16,610 bases of DNA, taken from Deltaproteobacteria bacterium. GTDB taxonomy: Bacteria > Desulfobacterota > GWC2-55-46 > JAUVFY01. Below, piece after piece: positions 6,801 to 16,610 of the stretch. Each line of letters opens with the position of its first letter. Within the stretch, counting starts at the first letter, position 1. The stretch spans positions 1-16,610 of the forward strand of contig JAUVFY010000012.1 of the NCBI GenBank assembly GCA_030594025.1, read 5' to 3'. Below the pieces are notes generated by a model that saw only the letters and a program-made list of their open reading frames with translations, had not been told where the DNA came from and ran no database searches. The position numbers and the translations under genes are program-made.

Positions 6801-7966
6801 GCCGCATAGAGAAGCTCCTTACAGGCAAGAAGAGCCGTGTGCGGCTCACCGATAAGAAGGGGAACACGCTTATTAGCAAGGGAAAGCTCATTACCAGGGA
6901 AGTGCTTAACTCCATTCCCAGGTCGAGATGGGGCGAGATTATACCTGCGGACGAGAAGGCTGAAAAAGATGTAAACAAACAGCTGGAAAGCTTAAGCGAG
7001 CAGACACACCTCATAAAGGTGGTCTTTGACGACAGGCTGAACCGTATTAAAAGGGCCGATGAGCTCCCGCCCGGCGTAATCAAGATGGTCAAGGTCTATG
7101 TGGCGATGAAGAGGAAGGTATCCGTGGGTGACAAGATGGCCGGGCGCCACGGGAACAAGGGCGTTATCTCGAGGATACTGCCCGAGGAGGATATGCCCTA
7201 CCTCAAGGATGGAACACCCGTGGACATAGTGCTCAACCCCCTGGGGGTCCCGTCCAGGATGAACGTGGGTCAGATATTGGAGACACACCTGGGATGGGGG
7301 GCAAAGACCCTCGGTGAGGAGATAGCCCGGATGATAGAGAAGGGGCTGAGCCCGAATACGTTAAGGGAAAGGATTAAGAAGTTCTACGGTTCGCTCGAGT
7401 TCTCCAAGTTCATAAACAGCCTTTCTGACAACGAGGTGCAGGAAGTCGCCCGGAGGCTCAGTAACGGCATTCAGATGGCTAGCCCTGTCTTCGACGGGGC
7501 GCAGGAGGCCTCTGTAAAGGAGGTGCTCGATATTGCAGGGCTTCCAAGGAGCGGAAAGACCACTCTGTATGACGGCAGGGCAGGCGAACCCTTTGACCAG
7601 GAAGTCACCGTCGGTGTCATGTACATGCTCAAGCTCCATCACCTCGTAGACGACAAGATACACGCAAGAAGCACAGGCCCCTATTCGCTGGTCACGCAGC
7701 AGCCCCTGGGCGGCAAGGCACAGTTTGGCGGTCAAAGGCTCGGGGAGATGGAGGTGTGGGCCATGGAGAGCTATGGCGCCGCCTACAGCCTCCAGGAGTT
7801 CCTTACGGTCAAGTCCGACGACGTCTCCGGAAGGACAAGGATGTACGAGGCCATTGTAAGGGGCGACTATACGATGGAGCCTTCGTTGCCGGAGTCCTTC
7901 AGCGTCCTTATAAAGGAGTTGCAGAGCCTGTGCCTGGATGTAGAGCTTTTAGAAGAGGAAGCATAG
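3827..7966 (+). CDS. rpoB: DNA-directed RNA polymerase subunit beta
   Basis: A 1379-residue beta subunit, forming one side of the polymerase active-site cleft. I chose ATG 3827 because AGGAG lies 9 nt upstream (3813-3817) and the protein then begins [19 protein letters not shown]; the frame is open to 3761, but that would run into the spacer hairpin. The rifampicin-pocket segment ([17 protein letters not shown], from G533) keeps the key Q, D, H and S residues (Q539, D542, H552, S557), so the enzyme is predicted to be rifampicin-sensitive. [13 protein letters not shown] and [13 protein letters not shown] (active-site lysines K1103 and K1111) follow, and [18 protein letters not shown] lies near the C terminus. 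Insertions resembling proteobacterial SI1 (about residues 225-350) and SI2 (about 965-1080) are present. rpoC follows after 30 nt. Confidence 0.98.
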   Translation: MSSSLINGQFLRKDYSRIPTVVGIPNLIEVQKRSFSNFLQMDVKPEDRRDLGLQAMFKSVYPIKDFGATATLEFVKYTLLEPKYSVEECHQKGMTYSAPIKLQVRLIVWDKDPDTGAQTIRNIKEQEVYFGEIPLMTDNGSFIINGTERVIVSQLHRSPGVFFEYEKGKGYTGKLQYTARIIPYHGSWLDFEFDQKDWLYVRIDKRKKMLATVLLKALGYSVEELLNHFYPSEQIVLEGRKITKSVEADYMVGQKASRDIKDPKSGETLVRKDRKFTRLAVKRLISAGIKYIPVEVEDIIGRVASQDIVDPATGEVVLECNQILTREVLDEISRRKIERFKLLFIEAMGPSFRETILNDRIGNEQTKAIEDYRKTHPDDSVSNMTLNARIEIYKRLKPGDPPTVETANSQFKNLFFTPERYDLSRVGRLKLNRKFGFEVSLDHTTLRKEDIVEVVRYLIGLKNGQGSVDDIDHLGNRRVRSVGELLENQYRIGLLRMERAVKERMSLGEIETLMPHDLINPKPVAAVIKEFFGSSQLSQFMDQTNPLSEITHKRRLSALGTGGLTRERAGFEVRDVHATHYGRICPIETPEGPNIGLIVSLSTYARINEFGFIETPYREAAGGKVTNRITYLSALDEEMHVIAQANAPVDKDGRFSGEMVSARMGGEFVMARPEEITLMDVSPNQLVSIAASLIPFLENDDANRALMGSNMQRQAVPLIQTEAPLIGTGMESVVAKDSGVTLLTRNSGKVENVDATRIVIRNASGGVDIYNLTKFRRSNQNTCLNQKPIVKKGSLVKQGQVIADGPSTENGELALGRNVLVAFMPWGGYNFEDSILISERLLKDDVFTSLHIEEFEVVSRDIKLGKEEITRDIPNVGEDALKDLDESGIIRIGAEIKPGEILVGKVTPKGETQLSPEEKLLRAIFGEKAEDVKDTSLRVPPGIEGVVIDAKVFSRKGVEKDERAKSIEDKEIARLLKDREDEINIVKESAYGRIEKLLTGKKSRVRLTDKKGNTLISKGKLITREVLNSIPRSRWGEIIPADEKAEKDVNKQLESLSEQTHLIKVVFDDRLNRIKRADELPPGVIKMVKVYVAMKRKVSVGDKMAGRHGNKGVISRILPEEDMPYLKDGTPVDIVLNPLGVPSRMNVGQILETHLGWGAKTLGEEIARMIEKGLSPNTLRERIKKFYGSLEFSKFINSLSDNEVQEVARRLSNGIQMASPVFDGAQEASVKEVLDIAGLPRSGKTTLYDGRAGEPFDQEVTVGVMYMLKLHHLVDDKIHARSTGPYSLVTQQPLGGKAQFGGQRLGEMEVWAMESYGAAYSLQEFLTVKSDDVSGRTRMYEAIVRGDYTMEPSLPESFSVLIKELQSLCLDVELLEEEA

Positions 7967-7996
7967 GATAAGCTCTTATAAAAAAGGAGGTTTATC

Positions 7997-10900
7997 GTGA
8001 AAAGCCTTATGGCCTTATTCGAAAAACAAAAAAGGCCTATGGATTTCAATGCCATAAGGATAACAATATCCTCGCCGGAGAAGATAAGGGACGCATCCCA
8101 CGGCGAGGTGAAAAAGCCCGAGACCATAAACTACAGGACCTTCAAGCCCGAGAGGGATGGGCTTTTCTGCGCCAAGATATTCGGTCCCGTGAAGGACTTC
8201 GAGTGCAACTGCGGAAAATACAAGCGGATGAAGCACAGGGGAGTGGTCTGTGAAAAGTGTGGTGTGGAGGTCATACCTTCAAAGGTAAGGCGCGAGAGGC
8301 TCGGCCATATAGAGCTGGCCACACCGGTGGCACACATATGGTTTTTAAGGAGTCTTCCCTCTAGGATAGGGTTCGTGCTCGATATGACCTTGAAAGAGGT
8401 GGAGAGGGTCCTCTATTACGAGAACTTTATTGTCATAGACCACAGGGACTCCGAGCTCAAACAAGGAGAACTCCTTAACGAGGACAAGTATCAGAGGGCC
8501 GTGGAGAAGTTCGGCCCTGACGGTTTTGTTGCCGTAATGGGGGCAGAGGGGATAAAGGAGATGCTTAAAAAAGTAGACCTTGAGAAGCTTTCAAAAACCC
8601 TCAGGGCCGAGATGGTAAAGACGACCTCCGATGCCAAGAAAAAGAGGATAGCCAAGAGGCTTAAGGTCATCGAGGCATTCATAAAATCGGGCAACAAACC
8701 AGAGTGGATGATACTCGATGTCCTTCCGGTACTCCCGCCGGACCTCAGGCCCCTTGTGCCCCTCGACGGCGGAAGGTTTGCAACCTCTGACCTAAACGAC
8801 CTTTACAGGAGGGTAATAAACAGGAACAACCGGTTGAAGAAGTTGATGGAGCTCAACGCACCGGACATCATCATAAGGAACGAAAAAAGGATGCTCCAGG
8901 AGTCTGTGGACGCCCTTTTCGACAACGGCAGGCGTGGTAGAATCATAACCGGGCAGAACAGGAGGCCGCTAAAGTCTCTAAGCGACATGATAAAGGGCAA
9001 GGGCGGGAGGTTCAGGCAGAACCTTCTCGGCAAGCGTGTAGATTATTCGGGCCGTTCCGTAATAGTCATAGGGCCGGACCTGAGGCTTCACCAGTGCGGG
9101 CTTCCCAAGAAGATGGCGCTCGAGCTGTTCAAGCCTTTTATCTACCAGAGGCTCGAGGAGAAGGGTTACGCCACGACCATAAAGAGCGCCAAGAAGATGC
9201 TGGAGAAGGAAAAACCGGAGGTCTGGGACGTGCTCGATGAGGTTATAAAAGAACACCCCGTTCTTTTAAACCGCGCTCCCACGCTCCATAGGCTCGGCAT
9301 CCAGGCCTTTGAGCCGGTCTTAATCGAGGGCAAGGCCATTCAGCTACACCCGCTCGTTTGTACGGCCTTTAACGCCGATTTCGACGGCGACCAGATGGCG
9401 GTACACGTGCCGCTTTCCATAGAGGCGCAGGCTGAGGCCAGGGTGCTCATGATGTCCACAAACAACATCCTGTCGCCGGCCAGCGGGAAGCCCATTATTG
9501 TTCCCACCCAGGACATAGTCCTCGGGCTCTACTACCTTACGCGTGAGAACTACGGGGTAAAGGGAGAAGGAAAGGTCTTTTCGTCCTTCGATGAGTTGAG
9601 GGGGGCCTACGACAGCACGGAAGTACACCTCCAGGCACGGATAAAGGTGAGGGTCGACGGGCAGGTTGTGGACACCACCACGGGGAGGGCGCTCCTCAGG
9701 GAGATAGTGCCCGAGACGATAAAGTTCGAAGAGATAAACAAGGTGATGGACAAAAAACAGCTCGCGGACCTTATCGATATATGTTACCGCAGGGCCGGCA
9801 ACAAGGAGACCGTGCTTCTTGCCGACAGGCTCAAGAACCTCGGTTACCGCTATGCGACAAAGGCGGGTATCTCCATATGCATAGATGACATGAAGATACC
9901 TGAGAAAAAAGAGGACTTCCTCCAGGAGGCCTACGAGGAGGTCAAAGAAATTCAGAAGCAGTACAACGAGGGTCTTATAACTGACGGCGAAAGATACAAC
10001 AAGGTCATAGACATCTGGGCACAGGCCACCGAAGAGATAGCCGGCGAGATGCTCAAAGAACTGGGAACCGACGTGGTAAAGGATGAGAAGAGGAAAGAAA
10101 GGAAGGTTCCGAGCTTCAACCCCATATTCATGATGGCCGATTCGGGTGCGAGGGGTTCAGCTCAGCAGATGAGACAGCTTGCCGGGATGAGGGGCCTTAT
10201 GGCCAAGCCCTCCGGAGAGATCATTGAAACACCCATTACGGCGAACTTCAGGGAAGGTCTTACGGTTCTTCAGTACTTCATATCGACCCACGGTGCGAGA
10301 AAAGGTCTCGCCGATACCGCTCTTAAGACGGCAAACTCAGGCTACCTTACCAGGAGGCTGGTCGACGTGGCTCAGGATGCGATTATCATTGAGCAGGACT
10401 GCGGCACGTTGGACGGGATTTATATTTCTTCGCTCGTCGAGGGTGGAGAGATAATCGAACCAATCGGTGAGAGGTTGCTGGGCAGGGTCGTCCTCGAGGA
10501 CGTTACGGACCCCTTCTCTAACGAGGCCCTTGTACACGCAAACGAAGAGATAGACGAAGAGAGGGTTAGAAAGATTGAATACGCGGGCATTGAGAAGGTA
10601 AAGATAAGGAGTGTTCTTACTTGCAGGTCCACCAGGGGCATATGTGTGAAGTGCTACGGGAGGGACCTTGCCAGGGGTAAGATGGTGGAGATGGGCGAGG
10701 CCGTCGGTGTGATCGCAGCCCAGTCGATAGGCGAGCCCGGTACACAGCTTACAATGAGGACCTTCCATATCGGCGGTACAGCGAGCAGGAGGGCCGAACA
10801 GACGACCCTGGAGGCCAGGCACGATGGTTTTGTAAAGTTCTTTAACGTAAAGACCGCTGTGAACTCCCGGGGCGAGACCATCGTCATGAACCGCAACGCC

Positions 10901-12130
10901 GAGGTGGCGATACAGGACGAACAGGGCAGGGACCGTGAGAGGAACCCTGTTATATACGGTGCGAGGCTCATTGTTAAGGAAGGGGCGAAGGTGGAAAAGG
11001 GCACGGTTCTCGCTGAGTGGGACCCTTATACAATACCCATCCTTACGGAGATGAGCGGGGTTGTCAAGTTCGGAGACGTTGAGGAAGGAAAGACCATGAG
11101 GGAGCAGTTTGACGAGGTCACCGGTTTTTCGAGCAAGGTGATAGTGTCTTACAGGGAAGCGGACCTCAGGCCAAGGGTCTCCATTAAGGATGTTTCAGGA
11201 AGGACCCAGAGGGTCCCCGGCACCGGCATAGAGGCACGGTATCTGCTTCCCTTAGGTGCCATAATCACCACGGGGGAGGGCGACACCGTTAAGGCGGGAG
11301 ACATCATCGCCAAGATACCCAGGGAGACGACGAAGACAAAGGACATAACCGGGGGACTGCCCAGGGTGGCCGAGCTCTTTGAGGCGAGAAAACCCAAGGA
11401 GTGCGCCGTGATAAGCGAGATAGACGGTTCAATCTCATTCGGCAGAGACACCAAGGGTAAGCGCAAGCTCGTAATAACCCCCGAGACGGGCGAGCCCAAG
11501 GAGTATCTCATACCCAAGGGAAAACACATAAGTGTCAGGGAAGGCGACATTGTCAAGGCCGGCGACCCCCTCATGGACGGTTCTGCCAATCCCCACGACA
11601 TCTTGCGTGTGCTCGGGGTAAAGGAACTCGCCAAGTACCTTGTTGATGAGGTCCAGGAGGTCTATCGACTCCAGGGCGTTAAGATAAACGACAAGCATAT
11701 CGAGGCAATCGTAAGACAGATGCTCAAGAGGGTAAAGGTTAACGACCCGGGCGACACCAGGCTTCTCGCCGGCGAGCAGGTGGAAAGATACCTTTTCGAG
11801 GAAGAGAACGAGAAGGTCCTTGCAAAGGGAAAGAGGCCCGCTACAGCAGAGCCCCTTCTTCAGGGCATCACGAAGGCTTCGCTTTCCACCGAGAGCTTCA
11901 TATCCGCCGCCAGCTTCCAGGAGACTACCAAGGTCCTTACAGGGGCCGCCGTTGAGGGCAAGGTGGATTACCTGAGGGGGTTGAAGGAGAACGTTATCAT
12001 GGGACGGCTTATACCAGCCGGAAGTGGCTTCAAGAATTACGTCGGTATCCGCTCCAAGGCCCTCAGGGAGGAAGAAGAAAAAGTAGAAGAGGCCGAGGAA
12101 ATCTCCGAAGAGGCGCCAATAACTTCTTGA
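7997..12130 (+). CDS. rpoC: DNA-directed RNA polymerase subunit beta'
   Basis: A 1377-residue beta' subunit holding the catalytic centre. It starts at GTG 7997, 6 nt after a strong AAGGAGG (7984-7990). The N-terminal zinc ribbon has C70, C72, C85 and C88. The catalytic motif NADFDGDQ has D461, D463 and D465, which bind the active-site magnesium. The second zinc site is C802, C876, C883 and C886, in the [11 protein letters not shown] region. The bridge-helix/trigger-loop segment includes [20 protein letters not shown] and then TMRTFHIGG. The trigger loop is interrupted by a long beta-rich insertion typical of Gram-negative polymerases. It ends in an acidic tail. The TGA stop overlaps a TTGACA that may be the -35 of the next operon's promoter. 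Confidence 0.98.
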   Translation: MKSLMALFEKQKRPMDFNAIRITISSPEKIRDASHGEVKKPETINYRTFKPERDGLFCAKIFGPVKDFECNCGKYKRMKHRGVVCEKCGVEVIPSKVRRERLGHIELATPVAHIWFLRSLPSRIGFVLDMTLKEVERVLYYENFIVIDHRDSELKQGELLNEDKYQRAVEKFGPDGFVAVMGAEGIKEMLKKVDLEKLSKTLRAEMVKTTSDAKKKRIAKRLKVIEAFIKSGNKPEWMILDVLPVLPPDLRPLVPLDGGRFATSDLNDLYRRVINRNNRLKKLMELNAPDIIIRNEKRMLQESVDALFDNGRRGRIITGQNRRPLKSLSDMIKGKGGRFRQNLLGKRVDYSGRSVIVIGPDLRLHQCGLPKKMALELFKPFIYQRLEEKGYATTIKSAKKMLEKEKPEVWDVLDEVIKEHPVLLNRAPTLHRLGIQAFEPVLIEGKAIQLHPLVCTAFNADFDGDQMAVHVPLSIEAQAEARVLMMSTNNILSPASGKPIIVPTQDIVLGLYYLTRENYGVKGEGKVFSSFDELRGAYDSTEVHLQARIKVRVDGQVVDTTTGRALLREIVPETIKFEEINKVMDKKQLADLIDICYRRAGNKETVLLADRLKNLGYRYATKAGISICIDDMKIPEKKEDFLQEAYEEVKEIQKQYNEGLITDGERYNKVIDIWAQATEEIAGEMLKELGTDVVKDEKRKERKVPSFNPIFMMADSGARGSAQQMRQLAGMRGLMAKPSGEIIETPITANFREGLTVLQYFISTHGARKGLADTALKTANSGYLTRRLVDVAQDAIIIEQDCGTLDGIYISSLVEGGEIIEPIGERLLGRVVLEDVTDPFSNEALVHANEEIDEERVRKIEYAGIEKVKIRSVLTCRSTRGICVKCYGRDLARGKMVEMGEAVGVIAAQSIGEPGTQLTMRTFHIGGTASRRAEQTTLEARHDGFVKFFNVKTAVNSRGETIVMNRNAEVAIQDEQGRDRERNPVIYGARLIVKEGAKVEKGTVLAEWDPYTIPILTEMSGVVKFGDVEEGKTMREQFDEVTGFSSKVIVSYREADLRPRVSIKDVSGRTQRVPGTGIEARYLLPLGAIITTGEGDTVKAGDIIAKIPRETTKTKDITGGLPRVAELFEARKPKECAVISEIDGSISFGRDTKGKRKLVITPETGEPKEYLIPKGKHISVREGDIVKAGDPLMDGSANPHDILRVLGVKELAKYLVDEVQEVYRLQGVKINDKHIEAIVRQMLKRVKVNDPGDTRLLAGEQVERYLFEEENEKVLAKGKRPATAEPLLQGITKASLSTESFISAASFQETTKVLTGAAVEGKVDYLRGLKENVIMGRLIPAGSGFKNYVGIRSKALREEEEKVEEAEEISEEAPITS

Positions 12131-12155
12131 CACTCTCTGGATATATTGTTAAATT
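12127..12155 (+). promoter_or_regulatory. Candidate promoter of rpsL-rpsG-fusA-tuf, overlapping rpoC stop
   Basis: A perfect TTGACA (12127-12132) overlaps the last codons of rpoC, including its TGA stop. A 17-nt spacer leads to TAAATT (12150-12155, four of six matches). Other AT-rich hexamers nearby (TATATT at 12142, TATAAA at 12155) have wrong spacing. This would let the str genes be transcribed independently of rpoBC. No hairpin terminator is seen between rpoC and rpsL, so read-through is also likely. Confidence 0.5.
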
Positions 12156-12200
12156 ATAAAGCTTTAATCGAAACCTAAAGCCAGGGTAAAAAGCTAAGCT

Positions 12201-12572
12201 ATGCCTACGATAAATCAGCTTGTACGCAAGGGCAGAAAGACGCCCAAGAAAAAGACCGCTTCTCCGGCGCTCGAGAGGTGCCCACAGAAAAGGGGCGTGT
12301 GTGTGAGGGTATATACCACTACCCCGAAAAAGCCTAACTCCGCCTTGAGAAAGGTGACCAGGATAAGGCTCACGAACGGGATCGAGGTTACCGCATACAT
12401 ACCCGGAATAGGGCACAATCTCCAGGAGCACTCTGTTGTGCTCATAAGGGGGGGGAAGGTGAAAGACCTTCCTGGTGTCCGATACCATATAGTCAGAGGG
12501 ACCCTGGATACCGTCGGTGTCCAGGATAGAAAACAGAGCCGTTCTAAGTACGGAGCAAAGAGGCCCAAATAA
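12201..12572 (+). CDS. rpsL: 30S ribosomal protein uS12
   Basis: A 123-residue uS12, which sits at the decoding centre and affects accuracy. It has the full family pattern: [20 protein letters not shown], then [20 protein letters not shown], then the [13 protein letters not shown] loop. K43, K88 and P91 are the wild-type residues, so nothing suggests streptomycin resistance. D89 is the residue that can be methylthiolated in some bacteria. The ribosome-binding site is weak (AGGG about 14 nt before ATG 12201). It is the first gene of the str cluster, 70 nt after rpoC with a candidate promoter between. A structured 138-nt spacer separates it from rpsG. Confidence 0.98.
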   Translation: MPTINQLVRKGRKTPKKKTASPALERCPQKRGVCVRVYTTTPKKPNSALRKVTRIRLTNGIEVTAYIPGIGHNLQEHSVVLIRGGKVKDLPGVRYHIVRGTLDTVGVQDRKQSRSKYGAKRPK

Positions 12573-12573
12573 G

Positions 12574-12635
12574 CGGCGGCAGAGTGGGGCAAGTCCCCGT
12601 TTGAAGGGGATGGAGGGATGATGCTCTTGCCGCTG
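12574..12635 (+). promoter_or_regulatory. Structured rpsL-rpsG spacer RNA (possible S7 control site)
   Basis: Starting one base after the rpsL stop, CGGCGGCA (12574-12581, best pairing CG then GCGGCA at 12576-12581) pairs with TGCCGC (12628-12633) and onward to TG (12634-12635). GAG (12582-12584) pairs with CTC (12624-12626) across one bulged T. An inner hairpin pairs TCCCC (12594-12598) with GGGGA (12606-12610) around a 7-nt loop. In E. coli uS7 binds the S12-S7 spacer to repress translation; this RNA is in the same place. Its sequence is not recognisably the E. coli site, so the link is positional. Confidence 0.4.
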
Positions 12636-12692
12636 TATAATATGTTAGGTTAAAGGGTAGAAGACTAGAGGGCCCTGGTTTTACCGACTTAA

Positions 12693-13181
<489 letters not shown>

Positions 13182-13266
13182 AAGGGGATTTTATTGGAAG
13201 CACCTAAGATGCTCGGAGTTAAGAAAATTGCTAAGGAGTCTCGCAAGGAGGCGAAGACTTCAGGAC

Positions 13267-13273
13267 GGGGAGG
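13267..13273 (+). promoter_or_regulatory. Ribosome-binding site deciding the fusA start
   Basis: GGGGAGG lies 10 nt before TTG 13284, the codon that gives the canonical EF-G N terminus. The alternative TTG 13194 is preceded by the weaker AAGGGG with about 6 nt spacing. Confidence 0.6.
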
Positions 13274-13283
13274 CCGTATAAGG

Positions 13284-15365
13284 TTGGCAAGGACTATACC
13301 CACAGAGAAACAGAGAAATATAGGGATAATGGCCCATATCGATGCGGGCAAGACCACCACAACTGAGAGGGTCCTCTACTATACTGGTGTGACCTACAAG
13401 ATAGGCGAGGTCCACGAGGGGACCGCGGTCATGGACTGGATGGAGCAGGAAAGAGAAAGGGGCATAACCATAACGTCTGCAGCAACGACCTGCTTCTGGA
13501 AGGACCACCGGATTAACATCATCGATACCCCGGGCCATGTGGACTTCACTATAGAGGTCGAAAGGTCCCTGAGGATCCTCGACGGAGCGGTGGCGGTATT
13601 TTGTTCCGTAGGAGGGGTCGAGCCCCAGAGCGAGACCGTCTGGCGGCAGGCCAACAAGTACAGGGTGCCGAGGATTGCCTTCGTTAACAAGATGGATCGT
13701 GTGGGGGCGGACTTTTTTAACGTTGTAGATATGATGGTGGAGAGGCTCAGAACGCGTCCCGTTGTCATGCAGCTTCCCATAGGGTCCGAGGAGGACTTCA
13801 GGGGTGTCGTTGACCTTGTGGGAGGAAAGGCGGTCGTGTGGGACGAGACCACGCTGGGTGCCAAGTTCCGCTACGATGATATACCAGAGGATATGAAAGG
13901 GCCCTTTAGCGAGTACAGGGAAAAGCTCATCGAGGCTGCTTCGGACTTCGACGAGAAGCTTATGAGGAAGTACCTTGAAGGAGGCGAGATAACGGAAGAG
14001 GAGCTTATAGGCGCTTTGAGGAAGGGGACCATCTCGATGGAGATAACCCCTGTTTTCTGCGGCGCGGCCTTCAAGAACAAGGGGGTTCAGCCGCTACTCG
14101 ATGCGGTTATCAACTACCTCCCCTCCCCGGTTGACGTCCCGCCTATAAAAGGTATAAGCACCAGGACAGAAAAGGAAGAGGCCAGGGAATCCAGGGACGA
14201 CGTGCCTTTTGCTGCCCTCGCCTTCAAAATAATGACCGACCCTTATGTGGGGCAGCTAACGTTCTTCAGGGTCTATTCCGGTTGTATGCGCTCGGGTTCT
14301 TATGTTTATAACTCCACCAAGGGCCAGAAAGAAAGGTTGGGCAGGCTCCTGAGGATGCACTCCAACCAGAGAGAAGAGGTAAAAGAGGTGCATGCTGGAG
14401 ACATAGTTGCTGCCGTTGGCCTTAAGTACGCCACAACGGGCGACACCATCTGCGATGAAGGCAACCCGATAATACTCGAGTCCCTCGAGGTGCCTGAGCC
14501 AGTCATGAGTATCGCTATAGAGCCTAAGACCAAGGCTGACCAGGAAAAACTCGGCATGAGCCTTCAAAAGCTCACCATAGAGGACCCTTCCTTCCACGTT
14601 AAGACAGACGAGGAGACGGGCCAAACCTTAATATCCGGCATGGGCGAGCTCCACCTGGAAATTATTGTGGACAGGCTTTTGAGGGAGTTCAAGGTGGAGG
14701 CCGGCGTGGGCAAACCCCGGGTCGCATACAAGGAGTCGATAATGGGCCAGGCCCAGGCTGAGGGCAGGTACGTAAGGCAGACCGGCGGTCGCGGTCAGTA
14801 CGGGCACGTGTGGCTTGAGATAGAGCCGCTCGAAAGGGGCCAAGGCTTTGAGTTCGTAAATAAGATAGTTGGCGGAGCAGTGCCCAGGGAATATATACCG
14901 GCTGTTGAAGCCGGTATTAAGGAGGCCATGGAGGCCGGGACCCTGGCGGGCTATCCGGTCGTTGACATAAGGGCCACCCTCTTAGACGGTTCCTACCACG
15001 ATGTCGATTCCTCGGAGATGGCCTTCAAGATAGCGGGGTCAATGGGGTTCAAGGATGCCCTCAAGAAGGCCGGGCAGGTACTTTTAGAGCCTGTAATGGA
15101 CCTGGAAGTGGTCGTGCCCGAGCAGTTCATGGGAGACGTCATCGGGGATTTAAACTCAAGACGTGGCAGGGTCCTTGGCGTGGAGGTGAGGAGTGGCTTC
15201 CAGGTCATTTCCGCCAACGTCCCGCTTACGAACATGTTCGGATACTCCACCGACTTAAGGAGTAAAACTCAGGGAAGGGCCACGTTTACAATGCAGTACG
15301 CACGTTACGAACAGGTCCCGGCATCTGTTTCAGAAGAGCTTATGGCAAAGGCGCAGGGTAGGTAA
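13284..15365 (+). CDS. fusA: Elongation factor G
   Basis: A 693-residue EF-G, the GTPase that drives translocation of tRNA and mRNA and, with RRF, recycles ribosomes. The G domain shows [13 protein letters not shown] (P-loop, about 17-29), [12 protein letters not shown] (switch I), DTPGHVDF (D81-F88) and NKMDR (from N135). Domains II-V follow to the end, with the domain IV stretch [15 protein letters not shown] and the C-terminal [18 protein letters not shown] chose TTG 13284 because it yields the family start [20 protein letters not shown] and has GGGGAGG 10 nt upstream. The frame is open back to the rpsG stop, and starts at TTG 13194 or ATG 13209 would add 30 or 25 mostly basic residues with no family match. 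tuf follows after 46 nt. Confidence 0.95.
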   Translation: MARTIPTEKQRNIGIMAHIDAGKTTTTERVLYYTGVTYKIGEVHEGTAVMDWMEQERERGITITSAATTCFWKDHRINIIDTPGHVDFTIEVERSLRILDGAVAVFCSVGGVEPQSETVWRQANKYRVPRIAFVNKMDRVGADFFNVVDMMVERLRTRPVVMQLPIGSEEDFRGVVDLVGGKAVVWDETTLGAKFRYDDIPEDMKGPFSEYREKLIEAASDFDEKLMRKYLEGGEITEEELIGALRKGTISMEITPVFCGAAFKNKGVQPLLDAVINYLPSPVDVPPIKGISTRTEKEEARESRDDVPFAALAFKIMTDPYVGQLTFFRVYSGCMRSGSYVYNSTKGQKERLGRLLRMHSNQREEVKEVHAGDIVAAVGLKYATTGDTICDEGNPIILESLEVPEPVMSIAIEPKTKADQEKLGMSLQKLTIEDPSFHVKTDEETGQTLISGMGELHLEIIVDRLLREFKVEAGVGKPRVAYKESIMGQAQAEGRYVRQTGGRGQYGHVWLEIEPLERGQGFEFVNKIVGGAVPREYIPAVEAGIKEAMEAGTLAGYPVVDIRATLLDGSYHDVDSSEMAFKIAGSMGFKDALKKAGQVLLEPVMDLEVVVPEQFMGDVIGDLNSRRGRVLGVEVRSGFQVISANVPLTNMFGYSTDLRSKTQGRATFTMQYARYEQVPASVSEELMAKAQGR

Positions 15366-15411
15366 CAGCATAAATTGAATTAAAAATTATAAACCTTTTC
15401 TGGAGGTCGAG

Positions 15412-16610
15412 ATGAGTAAGGCCAAATTTGAAAGAGTAAAGCCACACGTTAACGTTGGTACGATAGGTCACGTTGACCATGGCAAGACCACTCTCACGGC
15501 GGCGATAACGAAGCTTTTGAGCACCGAGGGCAAGGCGGATTTTCTCGCCTACGACCAGATAGACAAGGCCCCGGAGGAAAAAGAAAGGGGCCTCACCATA
15601 TCGATAGCCCACGTTGAGTACCAGACCGATAACCGCCATTACGCCCACATAGACTGTCCCGGCCATGCCGACTACGTAAAGAACATGATAACCGGTGCGG
15701 CCCAGATGGACGCTGCGGTACTGGTTGTGTCCGCGGCCGACGGGCCCATGCCCCAGACACGGGAGCATATACTGCTTGCCCGTCAGGTGGGTGTTCCCTA
15801 CATAGTGGTCTTCATGAACAAGTCCGACATGGTGGACGACAAAGAGCTTCTGGACCTTGTCGAGCTCGAGGTGAGGGAGCTATTGAACCAGTACAAGTTT
15901 CCTGGCGACGACATCCCGGTGGTTAGGGGCAGCGCATTGAAGGCCCTTGAGTGCGGCTGCAACAAGCCCGAGTGCGAGGCTTGCGGTCCGATAAGGAAGC
16001 TCCTGGAGACCCTTGATAGCTACATTCCCGAGCCCAAGCGTGACATAGACAAGCCGTTTTTGATGCCCGTTGAGGATGTTTTTTCCATATCCGGCAGAGG
16101 TACGGTTGTAACGGGAAGGATCGAGCGTGGCAAGGTAAAGGTAGGTGAAGAGGTCGAGATAGTGGGCCTCAGGGATACCACGAAGACGGTCGTAACGGGG
16201 GTTGAGATGTTCAGGAAGCTTTTGGACGAGGGTCAGGCCGGAGACAACGTGGGTTGTCTTTTGAGGGGGGTGAAGAAGGACGAGGTTGAAAGGGGGCAGG
16301 TATTGGCCAAGCCCGGGAGCATAACCCCTCACACGAAGTTCAAGGGCGAGGTCTATGTGTTGACGAAGGAAGAGGGCGGCCGCCACACGCCGTTTTTCAA
16401 GGGCTACAGGCCGCAGTTTTATTTCAGGACCACGGACGTTACGGGAGTTGCGGAGCTTCCCGAGGGGACCGAGATGGTCATGCCCGGCGATAACGTAACG
16501 ATTTCGGTCGAGCTCATAACCCCCATAGCGATGGATAAGGGCGTGAGGTTCGCCATAAGGGAAGGCGGAAGGACAGTGGGCGCCGGCGTGGTAACTGAGG
16601 TAATAGAGTA
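15412..16610 (+). CDS. tuf: Elongation factor Tu (complete protein; stop codon cut by window end)
   Basis: 399 residues from ATG 15412, with GGAGG (15402-15406) 5 nt upstream. The window ends on the first two bases of the stop codon (TA), so the protein itself is complete. G-domain motifs are GHVDHGKT (G19-T26), RGLTI with the Mg-binding T62, DCPGH (D81-H85), NKSD (N136-D139) and SALK (S174). Domains 2 and 3 follow with normal sequence ([37 protein letters not shown]). Odd points are a four-cysteine cluster just after the SALKALE motif (C181, C183, C188, C191) and a switch I reading GLTISIAH where most EF-Tu have GITINTAH. Its last 127 bases equal the first 127 of the window. It is the last gene of the str cluster. 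Confidence 0.97.
   Translation, partial: MSKAKFERVKPHVNVGTIGHVDHGKTTLTAAITKLLSTEGKADFLAYDQIDKAPEEKERGLTISIAHVEYQTDNRHYAHIDCPGHADYVKNMITGAAQMDAAVLVVSAADGPMPQTREHILLARQVGVPYIVVFMNKSDMVDDKELLDLVELEVRELLNQYKFPGDDIPVVRGSALKALECGCNKPECEACGPIRKLLETLDSYIPEPKRDIDKPFLMPVEDVFSISGRGTVVTGRIERGKVKVGEEVEIVGLRDTTKTVVTGVEMFRKLLDEGQAGDNVGCLLRGVKKDEVERGQVLAKPGSITPHTKFKGEVYVLTKEEGGRHTPFFKGYRPQFYFRTTDVTGVAELPEGTEMVMPGDNVTISVELITPIAMDKGVRFAIREGGRTVGAGVVTEVIE
16484..16610 (+). repeat. Terminal direct repeat, right copy (tuf 3' end)
   Basis: Identical to bases 1-127. It covers the last 42 codons of EF-Tu in part and stops at the second base of the stop codon. See the left copy for the interpretation. Confidence 0.95.

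Noticed and set aside
13194..13283. Annotating fusA from TTG 13194
   Set aside because: The added 30 residues match no EF-G that I know, whereas TTG 13284 gives the canonical N terminus and has the better ribosome-binding site. It is reported as a finding instead.
15366..15411. A dedicated tuf promoter in the fusA-tuf spacer
   Set aside because: The 46 nt are AT-rich with TTGAAT and TATAAA-like words, but no pair has proper spacing. Co-transcription with fusA is simpler.

Overview
This 16.6-kb window is a dense, single-strand (+) block of bacterial housekeeping genes: the RNA polymerase beta/beta' operon joined to the 'str' translation-factor operon. In order: 3' end of tuf (EF-Tu), rpmG (bL33), tRNA-Trp(CCA), secE, nusG, rplK, rplA, rplJ, rplL, rpoB, rpoC, rpsL, rpsG, fusA, and a second tuf that is complete except for the last base of its stop codon. 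I saw no mobile element, CRISPR array, phage gene or gene of unknown function. No gene-free stretch exceeds 300 bases; the longest are the rplA-rplJ spacer (245 nt, holding a promoter-like site and an L10-leader RNA) and the rpmG-tRNA gap (113 nt, holding a promoter-like site and a degenerate dispersed repeat).

Organism: a Gram-negative-type bacterium of moderate GC. RpoB (1379 aa) and RpoC (1377 aa) carry the lineage-specific insertions seen in Proteobacteria-like polymerases. The order tuf-rpmG-trnW-secE-nusG-rplKAJL-rpoBC-rpsLG-fusA-tuf suits Deltaproteobacteria-, Nitrospirota- or related lineages, but I cannot name a taxon. Codon use is striking: even EF-Tu uses ATA for most isoleucines and AGG for most arginines. 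EF-Tu also has an unusual four-cysteine cluster.

How the genes work together: SecE is the small subunit of the SecYEG translocon. NusG couples RNA polymerase to the ribosome. uL11, uL1, uL10 and bL12 build the two ribosomal stalks that recruit the GTPases EF-G and EF-Tu encoded downstream. RpoB and RpoC form the polymerase core. uS12 and uS7 belong to the decoding centre and 30S head. Control appears to come from spacer RNAs: an L10 leader before rplJ, a hairpin before rpoB, a structured rpsL-rpsG spacer where S7 control acts in E. coli, and candidate promoters before tRNA-Trp, rplJ and rpsL.

The first 127 bases are identical to the last 127, and both lie in the 3' end of tuf. This looks like a contig that ends inside two near-identical tuf copies with a k-mer-sized overlap. 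It should not be read as a 16.5-kb circular element. The window is best regarded as an ordinary core-genome locus with several details worth checking, not as a new biological system.
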